Assembly: GCA_035628995.1 (NCBI GenBank)
Contig: DASPIR010000024.1
Coordinates: 1-64,000 of the forward strand
Reading direction: 5' to 3'
Length of the DNA stretch: 64,000 nt
DNA from: Clostridia bacterium
GTDB lineage: Bacteria; Bacillota; Clostridia; Lutisporales; Lutisporaceae
Shown here piece after piece: positions 1 to 8,897 of this stretch. Every line of letters begins with the position of its first letter. Position 1 is the first letter of the stretch. Under the pieces are notes generated by a model. The model was not told where the DNA came from, made no database searches, and saw only the letters and a list, made by a program, of their open reading frames with translations. Made by a program: the position numbers and the translations under genes.

Positions 1-30
1 AGTTGAAATCTAAGCATTTTATGGGGATTT

Positions 31-68
31 AAAGGCATTTAAGAAGATTATGTATCTTAAATGCCTTT
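31..68. terminator. Hairpin downstream of the ABC exporter operon
   Basis: AAAGGCATTTAAGA and TCTTAAATGCCTTT form a 14-bp perfect stem with a ten-base loop, about 80 bp past the stop of the minus-strand exporter gene. There is only a weak T-rich tail on either side, so it may be a bidirectional terminator or a 3' stabilising hairpin. Confidence 0.55.
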
Positions 69-148
69 GGGCTATTGCATAATTTGTAGTACATTTGTAT
101 ATTTATTCTAGGCTACGCATTTTTCAGCGGTTTCCCTGGCACCATGAA

Positions 149-1897
149 TTATACATCGCCCCAAATCCTGCGCATCTCTTCACATGATTCAAGAAGCATA
201 TCCAGACTGCCTTTTGCCTCTATTTTACCGTTCTTTAGAACTATAATCTGATCAGCTTGCCTTAAAGCCATACGACGATTGGATACTACAAGGCAGGTTT
301 TGTCCTTTTTTTCAAACAATCTATTCCATAGGGTGTTTTCTGAATCAACATCAAGAGCGCTTGATATGTCATCAAAAACAAGGAGTTCCGGGTCTCTTAT
401 GAACATTCTTGCGGCTGCGGTCCTTTGAAGCTGGCCACCGGATAATTTTACTCCCTTTGGACCTATGAGAGTATCCACCCCTTTCTCAAGGGCTCCAATG
501 TCCCTATCCAGAACAGCAGAGTACAGCGCCCCTTCCAGATTCTCATCCTTCTCTTTTAATCCAAGGAGAATATTATTTTTCAATGTATCGCTGAAAAGGT
601 GAGGAATCTGGGGAGTGTATGCACTCCGTGGAGGAACAAAAAATGTTTCAGGATTGTCTACAAGCCTTGAGTTCCAATATATTTGCCCCCCGTCCTTCGG
701 AAGAAGCCCCAGAAGTACTTTTAATAGTGTCGATTTACCTGAGCCTATACGCCCGGTAATGACTGTAAATGAACCTTTATCAATTGTAAAGCTTATATCT
801 TCTATGCCCGATCCTGAACCTTGATAATAGTACGAAAGGCTTTTAACCTCGAGGATTTCAAGCCTGTCATATTCTGTCTTTTTAACATAGTGCGGATCAG
901 GCAACTTTCCAATAATATATAGAGGCTTATGCTCTACCAGATTTTCTCCCGGGATTCCCTGCAGAAGCTCTGTCATACGTTCAAATGCTACATTGGACTG
1001 CTTTAAAGTGGAGAGAAAATTTCCAAAAAAGAGGGTGAAGTCCGAAACGAAGGCTAAATAGTATACAAATAATGCAAAATCTCCAATGGTGAAGGAACCG
1101 GTCCTCATATCATTTGCTGCAAGGAGTAGTATCAGCCCCGTGCCTATGCTTACTGTATTTTGATAGATAGCATCCAGGATCTGGCTTAAAACTCTGTCCT
1201 TCATCATAAACTTATGCCTTTCACTATTCAAGGACTTGAGGTTGTTTATTACAGACTCCTCTGCCGCGGCAGACTGAACCGCCTGGACCGTCTCAAACAT
1301 TTCCCCTATTATACCGGTTACCTTGCTTGTAGCCTCACGGCTTGCCCTTCTGTATTTTTGTATACGTTCGCTGGCTACCTGGGCAAGGGCTACCACGGCA
1401 ATGAGAGGCGTAAATACCAGCAGAGTAATCTTGACATTTATGGTTAAAAGTATTGCAATAGCCCCCGCTGCAAAACATGCTACCCCAATAGCATCAATAG
1501 TCCAGCTTACAGCATTTTCTATTTGAGCGGTATCTTCCCTGAAACAGCTTATCGCCTCGCCGACAGAACCCGGTATGGGTCTGTCCCCGGGCTTGTTAAG
1601 TATCGACTCCAGCATGTTACGGCGTAAAAGCCCACTGATTTTGAACCGGTGAAAAATATCAATTGGACCTCCTATTGCAATCACTATAACCTGTACAACA
1701 CCTGCAATAAGTAACAGGGAAAGGATTCCCCATATGCCCTGCACCCGCCCGCCATTGCTTATGACATCGAAAAACTCCTTTGCAATAAGCCCTGGTACAA
1801 GGGGAACAACATAGATTAATGTCCAAGCTACACAGTTTGCAAGATAAAGCCATGGTGTGTATTTAATAAGGCACCATAAATATTTGAAAGTCTTCAT
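149..1897 (-). CDS. ABC exporter half-transporter with degenerate catalytic site (ATPase + membrane domain)
   Basis: This 582-residue protein has an N-terminal six-helix exporter membrane domain (about residues 1-310) and a C-terminal nucleotide-binding domain. Walker A (GRIGSGKST) and the LSGGQ signature are intact. The Walker B region reads FDDISSALD, with Asp where the catalytic Glu is expected, and the H-loop reads VVSNRR, lacking the switch His. Its start overlaps the stop of the upstream partner by ATGA, so the two are translationally coupled. With that partner it should form a heterodimeric exporter having one degenerate and one active ATP site. The substrate is unknown; a peptide is possible because a tiny peptide gene precedes the pair. 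Confidence 0.9.
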   Translation of the reverse strand: MKTFKYLWCLIKYTPWLYLANCVAWTLIYVVPLVPGLIAKEFFDVISNGGRVQGIWGILSLLLIAGVVQVIVIAIGGPIDIFHRFKISGLLRRNMLESILNKPGDRPIPGSVGEAISCFREDTAQIENAVSWTIDAIGVACFAAGAIAILLTINVKITLLVFTPLIAVVALAQVASERIQKYRRASREATSKVTGIIGEMFETVQAVQSAAAEESVINNLKSLNSERHKFMMKDRVLSQILDAIYQNTVSIGTGLILLLAANDMRTGSFTIGDFALFVYYLAFVSDFTLFFGNFLSTLKQSNVAFERMTELLQGIPGENLVEHKPLYIIGKLPDPHYVKKTEYDRLEILEVKSLSYYYQGSGSGIEDISFTIDKGSFTVITGRIGSGKSTLLKVLLGLLPKDGGQIYWNSRLVDNPETFFVPPRSAYTPQIPHLFSDTLKNNILLGLKEKDENLEGALYSAVLDRDIGALEKGVDTLIGPKGVKLSGGQLQRTAAARMFIRDPELLVFDDISSALDVDSENTLWNRLFEKKDKTCLVVSNRRMALRQADQIIVLKNGKIEAKGSLDMLLESCEEMRRIWGDV

Positions 1898-3639
1898 GCT
1901 AGTACCTCCTCAATTCCGGATTGCATCAGGTGATAGAAATGGGAAGACTCATTCTTCAAAAGCTTCACTCTGCTGCCCTGCTCAAGTATGCTCCCATCTT
2001 CCAATATGAGTATATCATCAGAACGCTGGACTGTTTTGAGACGGTGGGCGATTATGATTGCAGTCCTTCCCATAAGCAGCTTGTCTATTGCTTTTTCAAT
2101 AAGGTTCTCCGTTACAGGGTCCAGCCTTGATGATGCCTCATCAAGAATCAGGAGTCCTGGGTTCTTTAAGAATGCCCGCACAAATGCAAGAAGCTGTGCC
2201 TCTCCTGCGGAAAGCCCTCCTCCTCCCGAATCCAGCATGGTATTGAGCCCTTGAGGCATTGAGTCAAGCCAAGGTTTAAGTCCTATTTCGCAAATCGTCT
2301 TCATAATAGCATCGTCAGTAATATCGTTATTAAAGAAGGTAAGGTTATCCCTTACGGTTGCCTTGAAAAGCTGGACTTCCTGGGTCACATAGGCAATGTG
2401 GCTTCTTAACTCCTTTAGGGGAACATTCCCTATAACCTCGCCGCCCAGCCTGATTTCACCTTTCAGTACATCATAAAATCTCACAAGGAGCCTTGCAAGG
2501 GTGGTCTTGCCGCTGCCGGTGCGCCCCAGTATTCCTAAAACCCTTCCAGAAGGGATGTTCATAGTAATATTTTTAATTAGCGACACTCCTTCTTCATAAT
2601 CAAAGCTTACATCATTCATTGAAACAGACAGCGCTCCATGGGGAAGGCAGCCGCCCTTTCCATCAACGACCTTTGATTTTATATTAAAAAGTTCATTTAT
2701 GCGAACTATGCTAGAGCCCGCATTCTGCAAGTCCTGGAACTGCCTGCGTATTTGATTGATAGGCCTTATAATAAGGTCTGTATATTTAAATATTACATAT
2801 ATTGAGCCGACGGATATTATACCCCTGCTCCACAGGTATGCCCCCAATCCGAGGCCGGTAAAGTTTCCGATTTGGGATACCATCTCTGTTGCCATCCAGG
2901 GGGAATAATTCGCCACACCGCATTTGATTCTAGCCGGCGACCATTTTCTAAGAAAAAGATAGAAGCTATGCATCACATTGGGGGATGCACCGTTTGAGCG
3001 GACATCCTCCGTACAGGCAATCTGCTCCCCGAGAAACCCGAAAAACTTTGCATTAATCTCCCTATCCTTAAGGTTGTATGGGATTGAAGCTTTCTGTATG
3101 CGCCCGAATATAAAAAAAGTGATAAGGCAGTATATAACCATAACAGCACCCACTCTCCAGTCTATACCGAACAGCAGTACCACTACACCTATTATGAGAC
3201 CGATGTTTGTCATAAGATTTACAGAAAACTTTGAAAAAAACTCAAACAAAGCTGTCACATCACCATCTACCCGCTGTATAAGCTCCCCTGACTGGTGTTC
3301 TTTATGAAAAGACATGTCAAGCTTCATACAGTGCAGAACAAGCTGACACCTAAGTTCATTTGTTGACTTCCAGCCTACATCCTGACTTACATATGTTGCA
3401 AATACCGCAATGACCTGTTGTACTATAGCTAAACCTATGTAAAGCAGCGCAGCATATATAAGATTTTTACCTGTACCATCACCAGTTACGGTATCTATAA
3501 AGTAGCGGATTATCTGTGGATTCACAAGTTGAAGCCCTATGCTGCCTGCAAGAAGGAATCCTAGAAGTACAACCTGGGGCAATTGGGGTTTTAAATACCT
3601 CGATAAAAGCTTTATGTATTCTCCAATACGAATTTTCAA
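1894..3639 (-). CDS. ABC exporter half-transporter (ATPase + membrane domain), partner of the next gene
   Basis: This 581-residue protein has six predicted membrane helices in the first 310 residues followed by an ATPase domain with Walker A (GRTGSGKTT), Walker B with catalytic Glu (LLILDEASS) and H-loop His (IIAHRL). The signature reads LSAGE rather than LSGGQ. It thus has the catalytic residues its partner lacks, while the partner has the good signature, the complementary asymmetry expected of heterodimeric exporters. It is first of the two exporter genes on the minus strand, with a stem-loop about 100 bp upstream separating it from a 27-codon ORF. Confidence 0.9.
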   Translation of the reverse strand: MKIRIGEYIKLLSRYLKPQLPQVVLLGFLLAGSIGLQLVNPQIIRYFIDTVTGDGTGKNLIYAALLYIGLAIVQQVIAVFATYVSQDVGWKSTNELRCQLVLHCMKLDMSFHKEHQSGELIQRVDGDVTALFEFFSKFSVNLMTNIGLIIGVVVLLFGIDWRVGAVMVIYCLITFFIFGRIQKASIPYNLKDREINAKFFGFLGEQIACTEDVRSNGASPNVMHSFYLFLRKWSPARIKCGVANYSPWMATEMVSQIGNFTGLGLGAYLWSRGIISVGSIYVIFKYTDLIIRPINQIRRQFQDLQNAGSSIVRINELFNIKSKVVDGKGGCLPHGALSVSMNDVSFDYEEGVSLIKNITMNIPSGRVLGILGRTGSGKTTLARLLVRFYDVLKGEIRLGGEVIGNVPLKELRSHIAYVTQEVQLFKATVRDNLTFFNNDITDDAIMKTICEIGLKPWLDSMPQGLNTMLDSGGGGLSAGEAQLLAFVRAFLKNPGLLILDEASSRLDPVTENLIEKAIDKLLMGRTAIIIAHRLKTVQRSDDILILEDGSILEQGSRVKLLKNESSHFYHLMQSGIEEVLA

Positions 3640-3736
3640 TCTATAATCCTCCTGTCAAATTAAAAAGTACGGTTTCCTACGAATTAACCACTTAAAAAGT
3701 GTAGATAGTCACTTTAGGTTTCAAATAAAATATAAA

Positions 3737-3759
3737 GCCATGGATTAGCAATCCATGGC
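3737..3759 (-). terminator. Hairpin between peptide ORF and ABC exporter genes
   Basis: GCCATGGATT and AATCCATGGC form a perfect 10-bp stem with a three-base loop, followed on the minus strand by a T/A-rich run. It sits 15 bp beyond the stop of the small ORF and before the exporter pair, where an attenuating terminator would lower transporter expression relative to the peptide. Confidence 0.7.
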
Positions 3760-3774
3760 CTAATACAAATCTTT

Positions 3775-3858
3775 TTATAAATCAAGCATTTGATATGAGG
3801 TAGGGCTATCCAGTGAATTTTCATTTCTTACTGAGCTAAAAATCATTGTAATTAACAT
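3775..3858 (-). CDS. Small peptide (27 aa) upstream of the ABC exporter, possible exported peptide
   Basis: The ORF encodes MLITMIFSSVRNENSLDSP followed by TSYQMLDL. It has a good Shine-Dalgarno (GAGGTAGG) four bases before the ATG, lies co-directionally before the two exporter genes, and is followed at once by a hairpin. That is the layout common for exported peptide plus transporter operons. It contains no Cys and no double-Gly leader, and I recognise no family. Coding status is inferred from ribosome site and context only. Confidence 0.4.
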   Translation of the reverse strand: MLITMIFSSVRNENSLDSPTSYQMLDL

Positions 3859-4125
3859 ATTTCCTACCTCTTTATCTGTATGATTATGTCATAAATATAT
3901 ATTACAGTAATATTATGGGAATTGCAAGCTGATGCAATAACGCTTATATTTTCCACAATTTCGAGACTTAAGTAGAACTTATTCTGGGTACGAGATGGTA
4001 TTATTTATAGCTAGGTCTTATTATCCAACCCGTAGAGCAATACTTTATTATTTTAAGTACCACTTCTCACAAAGCAGAAATGCAAGTATGTGGCGGTTTA
4101 ATTTATTTCATTTATAGCTTTGAAT

Positions 4126-4288
4126 GGTAATGAGTGTCAGACATTGCGCAAAAAAACTTTGCATTAATGTCTGACAAGGTCACGCAAATTAGCCATTTCT
4201 TACTGGTTAAGTGTCAGTGATTCGCGCAAATCACCAGAACTGGTAATTTGCGCGAATGTTTGACACTCATTGCACGAATGTTTGACAC
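4126..4288. repeat. Cluster of palindromic TGTCA/TGACA repeats
   Basis: Two stem-loops lie side by side, 4132-4176 (TGTCAGACATT pairing with AATGTCTGACA) and 4211-4266 (GATTCGCGCAAAT pairing with ATTTGCGCGAAT, flanked by GTGTCA and TGACAC). A third half copy follows at 4270-4288. A related half copy is found at 7321-7354 on the far side of the SecA gene. They resemble insertion-sequence ends or a small non-autonomous element; no transposase is present. The rest of 3860-4473 shows only an A/T-rich hairpin at 4384-4425 (ACTAACATAA/TTATGTTAGT). Confidence 0.6.
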
Positions 4289-4473
4289 TAGTTGCGGATT
4301 ATAAATATCAATTAACACTTATGAAATAGTTTGATAAATAATCAAATCATTCCATACGTGTTAATTATTTTTATGTTTTTTATACTAACATAATACCCTT
4401 GAAAATTTAAAGGGCTTATGTTAGTGTATCTATAGAAATACTAGAAATTTGAATCATTATAAGAAGGGTTGAA

Positions 4474-4809
4474 ATGCTTATACAGCTAGTTTTTCAAATA
4501 GTTATAATGTGTACATTAGCCGTTATTGCATGCATTGCATACCTATCCACTGTTGTTATAAAAAATGGTGGAGCAGGAATACCGGCGTATTTGTATGCCT
4601 ACATCATTGAAAATCTGCCCCTGAATTTACTGCTTATGGTTGTGCTTCAGATGGTTTTTGCTCTTATGGGCCACAAGGTCTTCTTCAAACACGTCTCAAA
4701 TCATATTATCATTTCTCTGGATATTCTATATAATGAAAGTCTTTTGCTGATTTTTTTCTGCCATACCATGAAGGGTTATAGGGATCCTCTGGAAGGAAGC
4801 TTAGTATAA
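4474..4809 (+). CDS. Small integral membrane protein of unknown function
   Basis: The 111-residue protein has about three hydrophobic segments (residues 5-28, 42-65 and 76-95). ATG is preceded by a purine-rich AGAAGGG. It lies 64 bp before the SecA homologue in the same direction and is probably cotranscribed with it, so it could assist or be a client of that accessory secretion ATPase. No family was recognised. Confidence 0.55.
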   Translation: MLIQLVFQIVIMCTLAVIACIAYLSTVVIKNGGAGIPAYLYAYIIENLPLNLLLMVVLQMVFALMGHKVFFKHVSNHIIISLDILYNESLLLIFFCHTMKGYRDPLEGSLV

Positions 4810-4872
4810 TTTAGTGCTGTACGCCATATAGGTGGTACATTTATACTGCGTTTTTTGAAGGAGGATATTATT

Positions 4873-7269
4873 ATGCCCAAAAATGGAGTTAGAATAAATA
4901 GATTTTTGACTAAACTGTGCAATCCTGCTGTTGAATGGGATATCCGGTCCTATGAGTGTCAGCTCCAAGAGGTCAATCGGATAGCGTTGGGTTCTTTGAG
5001 TGACTCTGAGCTTCAAAATATGGCTTTTGAACTAAGAGATAGAATTAAGGCAGGCGCTCCCCAAAGCAAAGCAGCCATTGAAGCATTTGCGCTTGTCAGG
5101 GAGGCATCAGATAGAGTACTTGACATGCGCCCCTTTGATGTGCAGGTAATTGCCGGAATGGCCATGTGCGATGGAAGACTTGTAGAGATGCAGACTGGAG
5201 AAGGTAAGACTCTTGCTGCTGTATTCCCCGCCTTTTTCAAGGCTCTTTCGGGAAAAGGGACCCATGTTTTGACCGTTAATGATTATCTTGCTGGAAGGGA
5301 TGCGGCATGGATGGGTCCGGTATATGAATTCTTGGGCTTGACGGTGGGGTATGTGAAGGAAGGGATGGGGAATGCTGAACGAAAAAGGGCCTATGGAAAA
5401 GATATAACTTATCTGACTGCCAAGGAGGCTGGATTTGATTTTCTCAGAGGTTTTCTTGCTTTATCAAAGGAAGAACTGGTACAAAGGTCTTTTCAGTTTG
5501 CAATCATCGATGAAGCGGATTCCATTCTGATTGATGAAGCACGGATACCCCTTGTTATAGCTGGAAATAGTGAGGCCTCCGGAGTAGATACCGGACTTAT
5601 GGCCAGAATTGTTGAGAGCCTTAGACCACATGAGGACTATGATTCCGATGAGCAGGGCAGAAATGCATATCTGACTGAATCAGGAGTGTGTAAGGTAGAG
5701 GCTATCCTTCAATGTGACAATCTGTATGAAGAAAAAAATCTGCAGCTTTTGGTTGGATTAAATAATGCTCTGCACGCAGAGGCACTTTTGAAGCGTGATA
5801 TCGATTATATCGTACGTAGGGGGAAAATTGAGCTTGTTGATGAGTTCACCGGGCGTATAGCGGATAAAAGGAACTGGCCTCACGGGCTCCAGGAGGCAAT
5901 CGAAGCAAAGGAAGGGATCGTATCCCAGTCAAAGGGACAGATATTAGCTTCCATTACCATGCAGCATTTTATCCGCCAATATCCTGCAATATGTGGTATG
6001 ACAGGGACTGCAATATCATCAGCAAATGAATTTCTGGAAAAGTACGGACTGAACGTAGTGGTAGTCCCAACAAACCAGCCATGCATTAGAGTCGACTATC
6101 CCGACATTGTTTTCGAAAACAAGGTGGCTAAAGAGGAGGCCTTGATAGCGGAAATAACCAGAGTGCACAAAACAGGACAGCCGATTCTCATCGGTACCTG
6201 CAGTATTGAGGAATCGGAGCGGCTGGCCAGTAAGCTTTTGGAATCGGAGATAGAGTGCCATATATTGAATGCAAAAAATGATGAGTTGGAAGCTCATATC
6301 ATAGCTGAGGCAGGAGCAGTGGGGGCAGTGACCGTATCTACAAATATGGCCGGGAGGGGCACAGATATAAAGCTTGGAGGATCTGGGGAGCAGGATCATG
6401 AAAGAGTCGCGGGTCTTGGAGGCTTGTATGTCATCGGCACAAATCGGAATGCCAGTCTGAGGATAGACAGGCAGCTGCGGGGTCGTGCGGGCAGACAGGG
6501 GGATCCTGGGTTCACCCGGTTTTTTGTCAGTCTGGAGGATGAGCTTTTCAAACAGTACAGAATAAGTGATGGACTGCGTTCCATGCTATGCTCCGAAGCT
6601 TGTGACAGCTCAACAGACAATCCAATGTTCAGGAAGGAGATAGCACATGCCCAGAGAGTTGTCGAAGGGCAAAACACAGCTATCCGAAGTACCTTGAACA
6701 AATATAATGAAATACTTGAGCAGCAGAGAAGGATCATATTTAATCGCCGCCTTGACGTACTTCTGGATCGGGAGCCATTAAAGCTCATGGCTGAAAGACT
6801 TTGTGAACGATACAATATGCTTTGCCAACGGCTTGGAGAAGCAGCATTGCATAAAGCAGAAAAGCAGGTAACTCTTCATTTTATCAACAGCTGTTGGGCT
6901 GACTATATAGACTATATTTCCTATATACGGGAAAGTATTCACCTTACACACCTGGCAGGGAAAAACCCGGTATATGAATTCAACAGGCTGGCATTCGATG
7001 CTTTTGAAAGGCTTTTAGAGGATATTGAGGACAGTATCATAAAGACGCTGTCCCATGCCGAAGTTACCAAAGAAGGTATTGATATGAAAAAAGAAGGCCT
7101 GGAAGTACCAGCTTCAACCTGGACTTATCTAGTGGACGATGGAATGGAACAGCTTGGGCTTAACGCGTTATGCAGGGATCCTTTGTCTGCAGCGCTGCAG
7201 CTGCCGCTTTTCATGGTGCTTCTTCTGAGCAATCGCTATCTCAGAAAAAGGGAGAATATAAAAGATTGA
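4873..7269 (+). CDS. secA: Accessory-type SecA preprotein translocase ATPase
   Basis: SecA drives ATP-dependent protein export through SecYEG. Visible motifs are Walker A (MQTGEGKTLAA), Walker B (IIDEADSILIDEARIPL) and the second nucleotide fold (GRGTDIKLGG and RQLRGRAGRQGDPG), followed by the helical scaffold. At about 798 residues it is shorter than housekeeping SecA and lacks the C-terminal Cys/His zinc site, ending instead in a hydrophobic stretch and basic tail. Together with its isolated location this suggests an accessory SecA2-like protein. I chose ATG 4873 because AAGGAGG at 4858-4864 overlaps the possible upstream TTG start. No SecY2 is nearby. The gene is flanked by related repeat fragments (4126 and 7321). 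Confidence 0.85.
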   Translation: MPKNGVRINRFLTKLCNPAVEWDIRSYECQLQEVNRIALGSLSDSELQNMAFELRDRIKAGAPQSKAAIEAFALVREASDRVLDMRPFDVQVIAGMAMCDGRLVEMQTGEGKTLAAVFPAFFKALSGKGTHVLTVNDYLAGRDAAWMGPVYEFLGLTVGYVKEGMGNAERKRAYGKDITYLTAKEAGFDFLRGFLALSKEELVQRSFQFAIIDEADSILIDEARIPLVIAGNSEASGVDTGLMARIVESLRPHEDYDSDEQGRNAYLTESGVCKVEAILQCDNLYEEKNLQLLVGLNNALHAEALLKRDIDYIVRRGKIELVDEFTGRIADKRNWPHGLQEAIEAKEGIVSQSKGQILASITMQHFIRQYPAICGMTGTAISSANEFLEKYGLNVVVVPTNQPCIRVDYPDIVFENKVAKEEALIAEITRVHKTGQPILIGTCSIEESERLASKLLESEIECHILNAKNDELEAHIIAEAGAVGAVTVSTNMAGRGTDIKLGGSGEQDHERVAGLGGLYVIGTNRNASLRIDRQLRGRAGRQGDPGFTRFFVSLEDELFKQYRISDGLRSMLCSEACDSSTDNPMFRKEIAHAQRVVEGQNTAIRSTLNKYNEILEQQRRIIFNRRLDVLLDREPLKLMAERLCERYNMLCQRLGEAALHKAEKQVTLHFINSCWADYIDYISYIRESIHLTHLAGKNPVYEFNRLAFDAFERLLEDIEDSIIKTLSHAEVTKEGIDMKKEGLEVPASTWTYLVDDGMEQLGLNALCRDPLSAALQLPLFMVLLLSNRYLRKRENIKD

Positions 7270-7320
7270 GGTCGTTGTCATCAGACTATGCTGGATATTA
7301 TTTTTGCCTTTCAATCATTT

Positions 7321-7354
7321 TGGTAATGAGTGTCAAAGAATCGTGTAAATCACC
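7321..7354. repeat. Repeat fragment matching 4126-4150
   Basis: GGTAATGAGTGTCA at 7322-7335 is an exact direct repeat of 4126-4139 and is followed by a diverged half of the palindrome seen at 4211-4266. The two copies bracket the small membrane gene and secA. Confidence 0.65.
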
Positions 7355-7360
7355 AATATT

Positions 7361-7396
7361 TACTCCTTATTCGTAGAGAATGAGGAGTTTTTTATT
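7361..7396 (+). terminator. Rho-independent terminator after secA
   Basis: ACTCCTTATTC pairs with GAATGAGGAGT around a GTAGA loop and is followed by TTTTTT. Confidence 0.85.
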
Positions 7397-7505
7397 ATCA
7401 TAAATGCCAACATTTAATAAATAAGGATGGATTTACAGATGAGGTATCTAGTGATAACAGACTGGTAAAACTAATATATTATAAGCAGAAGCAGGTGAAG
7501 TGGAT

Positions 7506-7628
7506 ATGGGTTGGATTTTATTTATGATATTTTGTTGGTCGGCTGCTTTGATGCTTGTGCCCATAAAGCATTGGGGAAAGTCATGGTCTGTGGTTTGCAG
7601 AATGGCAAGAGAGGGGTGTAATATATGA
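7506..7628 (+). CDS. Small hydrophobic protein (40 aa) coupled to the esterase
   Basis: ATG follows AGGTGA by eight bases. The product has one hydrophobic segment (MGWILFMIFCWSAALMLV) and a basic tail. Its stop overlaps the esterase start as ATGA, which suggests translational coupling. No family was recognised. Confidence 0.45.
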   Translation: MGWILFMIFCWSAALMLVPIKHWGKSWSVVCRMAREGCNI

Positions 7629-8284
7629 AGCAGCAGAGCATGATTTTTGAAAAGGATATTACCATAAGACTACACCTTAAGTATCTACTGTATCTTCCTA
7701 ATGAATATGGCAGGGACAGTAATGAGAAGTGGCCGTTACTCTTGTTCCTGCACGGCGCAGGGGAGAGCGGCGATGACGTGGAGCTTGTGAAAAGACATGC
7801 AATACCGAAGATGATTGAGGAAGGCCAGGATTTACCTTTTATAATAGCAGCACCCCAATGCCCGGCTGACTCATACTGGGATGCGCACTTTGACGCAATA
7901 GATGAGCTAATAAAGGAACTGGGGGCTTGCTACCCCATTGACAGCGATCGAATATATCTAACGGGGATAAGCATGGGAGGCTTTGGGGCTTTTGATCTCG
8001 CGATGGCTTACCCTGATAGGTTTGCAGCAGTAGTGCCTGTATGTGGGGGTGCATCGTACCCTGAACTGGCTTACGTAATAAAGAATGTACCTGTCTGGGT
8101 ATTTCACGGGGCAAGGGATGAAGCTGTGCCTATAGGGGAATCGGAAAAGGTGGTTGAAGTGCTGAAAAGCTGCAATGGCAATGTTAGGTTTACCATCTAT
8201 CCGGATAAAGGACATGATGTCTGTTCGCTGGCCTATCAGCATAAAGAACTTTTCAGCTGGCTTCTTGAGCAGAATCGGGGTTAA
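7625..8284 (+). CDS. Alpha/beta-hydrolase esterase (carboxylesterase / dienelactone hydrolase type)
   Basis: This is a 219-residue cytoplasmic hydrolase with LFLHGAGESGDD as oxyanion-hole strand, nucleophile elbow GISMGG (Ser), acid GARDEAVP (Asp) and KGHD (His), so the catalytic triad is complete. It resembles the phospholipase/carboxylesterase and PhoPQ-like esterase group; the substrate cannot be deduced. It is preceded by a coupled 40-codon ORF. Confidence 0.85.
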   Translation: MKQQSMIFEKDITIRLHLKYLLYLPNEYGRDSNEKWPLLLFLHGAGESGDDVELVKRHAIPKMIEEGQDLPFIIAAPQCPADSYWDAHFDAIDELIKELGACYPIDSDRIYLTGISMGGFGAFDLAMAYPDRFAAVVPVCGGASYPELAYVIKNVPVWVFHGARDEAVPIGESEKVVEVLKSCNGNVRFTIYPDKGHDVCSLAYQHKELFSWLLEQNRG

Positions 8285-8431
8285 AGGCACTCTTTAATAT
8301 ATCCCAACTCAGAATCAATAGGCAATTAACACAAATCAGCGAAAGCCCGCGCAGCGACTATGCTATATGGTTAAATAAGCCATAATACGACAATTTTATA
8401 CTTTTTAGGCAAAATGAGCTTAATTATTGGT

Positions 8432-8460
8432 TTGTAAAAGAAATTCGAAGATGCTAAAAT
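8432..8460 (+). promoter_or_regulatory. Probable sigma-A promoter of the atp operon
   Basis: TTGTAA, a 17-base spacer and TGC-TAAAAT (extended -10) lie 41 bp before the first atp gene. The preceding 8285-8431 holds nothing else I can recognise. Confidence 0.6.
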
Positions 8461-8501
8461 TAATCGTTGTATAAAATTTGATTTTTGAAAAAGGTGTATG
8501 T

Positions 8502-8891
8502 GTGAGTAAATACGGGGATTTTGAAATATCAAGTATATATGATAAGGCAGTTAAATATTTTCTTGTAGTCTCAATAGTTTTATTTTCTTTATTTTATAGT
8601 GATGTTTCTTATGCTTTGGGTTTTGTTCTAGGTGGTGTAGCATGTCTTATAAATTTTAGTTTACTTGTTAATTCACTAGAAGGCATGGTAAGCAAAACTA
8701 CTTATTCCAAAGCTTTTTTTAATGGATATTTTTCTCTTCGCCTTGTTTTAGTGCTGGCCGTTTTATTAGGAGCATTGTTACTGGAGTCTGTGAACCTGTT
8801 TACTACTGTAATAGGTGTTTTGTCAATCAAAATTGTAATAACCTGGGAAGTTTTATTAAAGCATATAAATAGCCTTAAGAATCCGGAGTGA
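8502..8891 (+). CDS. atpI: ATP synthase subunit I
   Basis: This hydrophobic protein of about 129 residues has four membrane segments and lies first in the atp operon, where AtpI, a factor for c-ring assembly and ion uptake, is expected. GTG 8502 is chosen because AAAGGTG lies just upstream; a longer ORF from 8478 would overlap that ribosome site. Sequence similarity within this family is weak, so the call relies on position and topology. Confidence 0.7.
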   Translation: MSKYGDFEISSIYDKAVKYFLVVSIVLFSLFYSDVSYALGFVLGGVACLINFSLLVNSLEGMVSKTTYSKAFFNGYFSLRLVLVLAVLLGALLLESVNLFTTVIGVLSIKIVITWEVLLKHINSLKNPE

Positions 8892-8897
8892 TGAAAT

